Shown in pieces: positions 61,616 through 64,000 of a stretch of DNA of 64,000 nucleotides; the first letter of the stretch is position 1, and each line of letters begins with the position of its first letter. The position numbers and the translations under genes were made by a program. The stretch lies in the NCBI GenBank assembly GCA_020152595.1, contig JAIGNY010001179.1, positions 434,501 through 498,500 on the forward strand, in the 5' to 3' direction. A model generated the notes under the pieces. That model had not been told where the DNA came from. It worked only from the letters and a program-made list of their open reading frames with translations, and did not search any database. Origin of the DNA: Chiridota heheva (taxonomy: Eukaryota; Echinodermata; Holothuroidea; Apodida; Chiridotidae).

Positions 61616-62117
61616 TTGCCGCTATTCGGGAGGTCTGAATTTTTCTGGATATTTCCTGTTCAAGTTTCGGGAGATTCTATTTTTCGGGAAATTGTCAATA
61701 CATTTCCTTAATTTTCGGAAAATTGTCTTTATCGTTTTGGATATTTTGCCAAATTTTACCAAAATTTCCAATAATTTTACAAATTTTATGCTCACTGGGC
61801 CTTGATTTTTTAACCGTGACTGCATTGTAAGAGAGAAACCGTTTGGAACTCTACAGTACACCACTTGTAAACCCCCCTCCCCTAGAAATTCAGTACTTCA
61901 GAAATTCAATTTATTGAAAGTTTAGTTGGAAAAGGATCCAAAAACGTTTTTTTTTTTCAAAATTAGGTCTATTAAGAGATAGCAACTTTCGACTTTTTTT
62001 TCAAAATTTTCGAGATTTTTCCTCAAGATGTCCGACTACCCGACTTATTTCCTTAAAAATTCCCAAGATTTTCCTCAAATTATCAAACTTTTCCTTACAA
62101 AATATCCGACTTTTCCA

Positions 62118-62310
62118 ATCTACTGTGGTGTAGCGGTTATCATACCTGTATACAGACACAAGGCCCCGGGTTCAAACTTGGTTCGAGGTAGATACACCAG
62201 TGCACCACAACCAGACAACTGCAGGTTATCAAAACGCCGTGGACATTGACATGGTTGTCGATGCTAGGGTGTCAGTATTATGTTCTCGTCTGGGTGGCGT
62301 TAAGCGTTAC
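62118..62310 (+). mobile_element. tRNA-derived SINE, copy A
   Basis: tggtgtagcggttatcatac matches a box A, and ccccgggttcaaacttgg a box B about 35 bp later. The body contains ggtggcgttaagcgttacat near the end. Inserted in the T-rich repeat field. Confidence 0.75.
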
Positions 62311-62739
62311 ATGGATGAATGATTATCTATCGATGACCTACGCAGGTAGCGACCCAGTCATTGTAATTGTGTTCATTCGTCTTCCAAATTTCGAGGTTTT
62401 TTCACAAAATATGTTACTTTTTCCTCAAAATACCCGACTTCCTTTTTTAGAGAATTTCCAGAGTCAAATTATTCGACTCATCCTTCAAAATATCCGACTT
62501 TTCCGCGAAATTTCCAAAGTTTTTTTTTACAAGTATGTTACTTTTTTCTAAAAATACCCTACTTCTTTTCGTCAAAATTTACAAGATTTTCCTGAGTCAA
62601 AATATCCGGCTCTTCCTTTCAAAATATCCGCCTCCTCTTCGAAATTTCTGAGGTTTTTCCTAAAAATACCCGTCTTCAATTTTCTTCAAAATTCCCAAAA
62701 TTTTCGTCAAATTATCCAAACATTCCTTTTTTTCCCTTC

Positions 62740-63150
62740 AACTGAGATGCTGGAGGTCCTGGGTTCAAACCTCGGTCAGGTCTAACTCGATTTTTTCACA
62801 GCTAGACGGGCAGGTACGCTGAACATGGAAGCGGAAGCATTTCTTCTGCAGCTCATAATCCTCATTCAGCTGTTGAGAGAAGTGGCAATGGATGAATGGT
62901 GCACATTGTCCTTCGGAGAGGACGTTAAGCTGTCGGTCCCGACGCCAGGACAGTCAACCCCTGCCTGGTTCTCTATACACTATTCGAGAAAAGAAGCGTG
63001 ATAACGCGGTATTCATTCACTTTCCGTCCTGGCCCAGTCAAGTCAAAGTTCATGTGCACCGATTCGATGGAAACCGGAGAACTTCTGGAGGCGCTGTGGT
63101 CTTAATGGAATGGCGCGGTATAAAAGCCTATGAACAGATAAACAACAAAC
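62740..63150 (+). mobile_element. tRNA-derived SINE, copy B
   Basis: Begins with a decayed box A and ctgggttcaaacctcggtca as box B. The body includes ttcggagaggacgttaagct, tggttctctatacactattc and tattcattcacttt, and it ends in a (CAAA)n tail at 63128-63155. The tail type is the same as in the LINE 3' ends at 4.0, 21.4 and 50.3 kb, as expected if that LINE supplies the reverse transcriptase. Confidence 0.78.
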
Positions 63151-63514
63151 AAACAAACAAACTGTTCAACATATCCGACTTTTCCTCAAAATTTTCGAGG
63201 TTTTTCCTCAAAATATGTTAGTTTTTTCTTAAAATACACTTCCTTTTAAATTATGGCAACTTTTCCCTTCAAAATATGCGACTTTTCTTGAAATTTTCGA
63301 GGATTATCCTCTAAATATGTTAATTTTTCCTCAACTTTTTTTTCTTCTTATAAGTTCCAAAGTTTTTCCTCTTATACGACTTTTCGCTTCAAAATATGCG
63401 ACTTCTCTCTGAACTGCTGAAAATATCTGAACATTCCGGCTTTATAATATACAGGTGGTGGCGGTTTTCGGAATTTTATATGGTTGCAAAAAAGTCTTGC
63501 AAAAAAAGAGTCTA

Positions 63515-63712
63515 TACGCCACTGCGTCCAGCCTTTAGGAGAAGTGAACACTGAATGGTTGAATGGCGTTCACCGTCCCTCGGATGAGGACGTTAAATGG
63601 CGGTCACGGTGGCAGGAGAGGCTCCCCCATGTTTGGTTCTCTGAACATTATTCGAGAAGAAAAGCGTACAAACGTGGTGTTCATTCACTTCCTGTTCTGG
63701 CTTGAACATTCA
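63515..63712 (+). mobile_element. SINE copy C, headless
   Basis: Shares tgaggacgttaaatggcggt, tttggttctctgaacatta and gtgttcattcacttcctg with copy B in the same order, without the tRNA-like head or the CAAA tail. Confidence 0.7.
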
Positions 63713-64000
63713 AGTTCCATTTTTCCTGTTGATGTTTGAAACATATATCGGATGAAGAAGAACTTCAGTTTCCTTTAAGCAGTTTAGATGCAAAATTAAA
63801 TCCTATTTTATTGATACTTATTGATTTTCGCTTTATTGTAAACTTAAATTGAAAGCTGCATTGGTGGGGTAGGTGCAGGTGGGATGTAGCTTAACCTAGT
63901 ATCATATTATTGTAATTACTTTTTTCTTTTTCAAAGTATACCTTTTAATTACAATTTGTAAAACTTCTCAGTTGTTTTCATTCTTTCCCTTAATTTTTTT
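63713..64000. other. AT-rich sequence to window end
   Basis: Nothing recognised; no exon or repeat assigned. Confidence 0.5.

Larger units (their letters stand above)
61616..63480. repeat. T-rich degenerate repeat field
   Basis: Repeated wording ttttcctcaaaatatccgac and aaattttcgaggtttttcct recurs dozens of times at irregular spacing, broken by two SINE insertions (62115-62310, 62740-63150). It is the strongest instance of the low-complexity family also seen at 0.3-2.6 kb and 23.8 kb. Short open frames are by-products. Confidence 0.8.

Overview
The window is animal nuclear DNA: AT-rich, with spliced exons bounded by GT/AG introns, long TA microsatellites, minisatellites, LINE, SINE and DIRS-like retroelements and many short foldback (MITE-like) elements. 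Nothing looks bacterial. The repeat mix (L2/CR1-type LINEs, a DIRS-like tyrosine-recombinase element, tRNA-derived SINEs, THAP-type transposon fragments) suggests a marine invertebrate, perhaps a deuterostome. That placement is an inference from style only.

Main gene. One minus-strand gene spans about 49.6 kb, from an ATG at 57150 to a TAG at 7586-7584. Nineteen exons were assembled from open frames, splice signals and matching intron phases. They give a protein of about 902 residues with an N-terminal signal peptide and at least five thioredoxin-like folds. Each fold is recognised by its cis-proline strand (about residues 70, 179, 299, 511 and 843). Only the fourth keeps a CxxC pair (C-R-S-C, about 465-468); the third has W-S-P-K in the active-site position. 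This is a protein-disulfide-isomerase-superfamily protein of the secretory pathway. TXNDC16/ERp90-like is my best guess, but the orthology is unproven. Exon 16 has a tandem duplicate (16686-16819) that is still open but has lost its 3' splice site.

Layout. 1-7583: AT-rich flank with repeats, a LINE 3' end, an 18-bp minisatellite, a split TTAA-flanked foldback and a THAP-domain relic. 7584-57150: the gene, its introns packed with elements. These include a 24-bp minisatellite array (9-10.4 kb), a 634-bp foldback (12.3 kb), 770 bp of TA repeat (18.5 kb), LINE 3' ends, a hAT-like element (25.4 kb), direct repeats around exon 10, a DIRS-like retrotransposon with inverted terminal repeats (32.0-38.5 kb), an 80-copy 23-bp minisatellite (39.9-41.8 kb), nested MITEs (47.2 kb) and a triple nest of elements (53.4-55.5 kb). 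57240-60870: a 5'-truncated, inactivated L2/CR1-type LINE lying head-to-head with exon 1, itself carrying a 268-bp palindromic MITE with an exact ATGT target duplication. 61-64 kb: T-rich degenerate repeats with three SINE copies.

The most unusual signal is a group of unrelated long-terminal-inverted-repeat elements that share TTAA target sites. Two are joined end to end across a single TTAA, and one has an empty site visible in a paralogous repeat within the same window.
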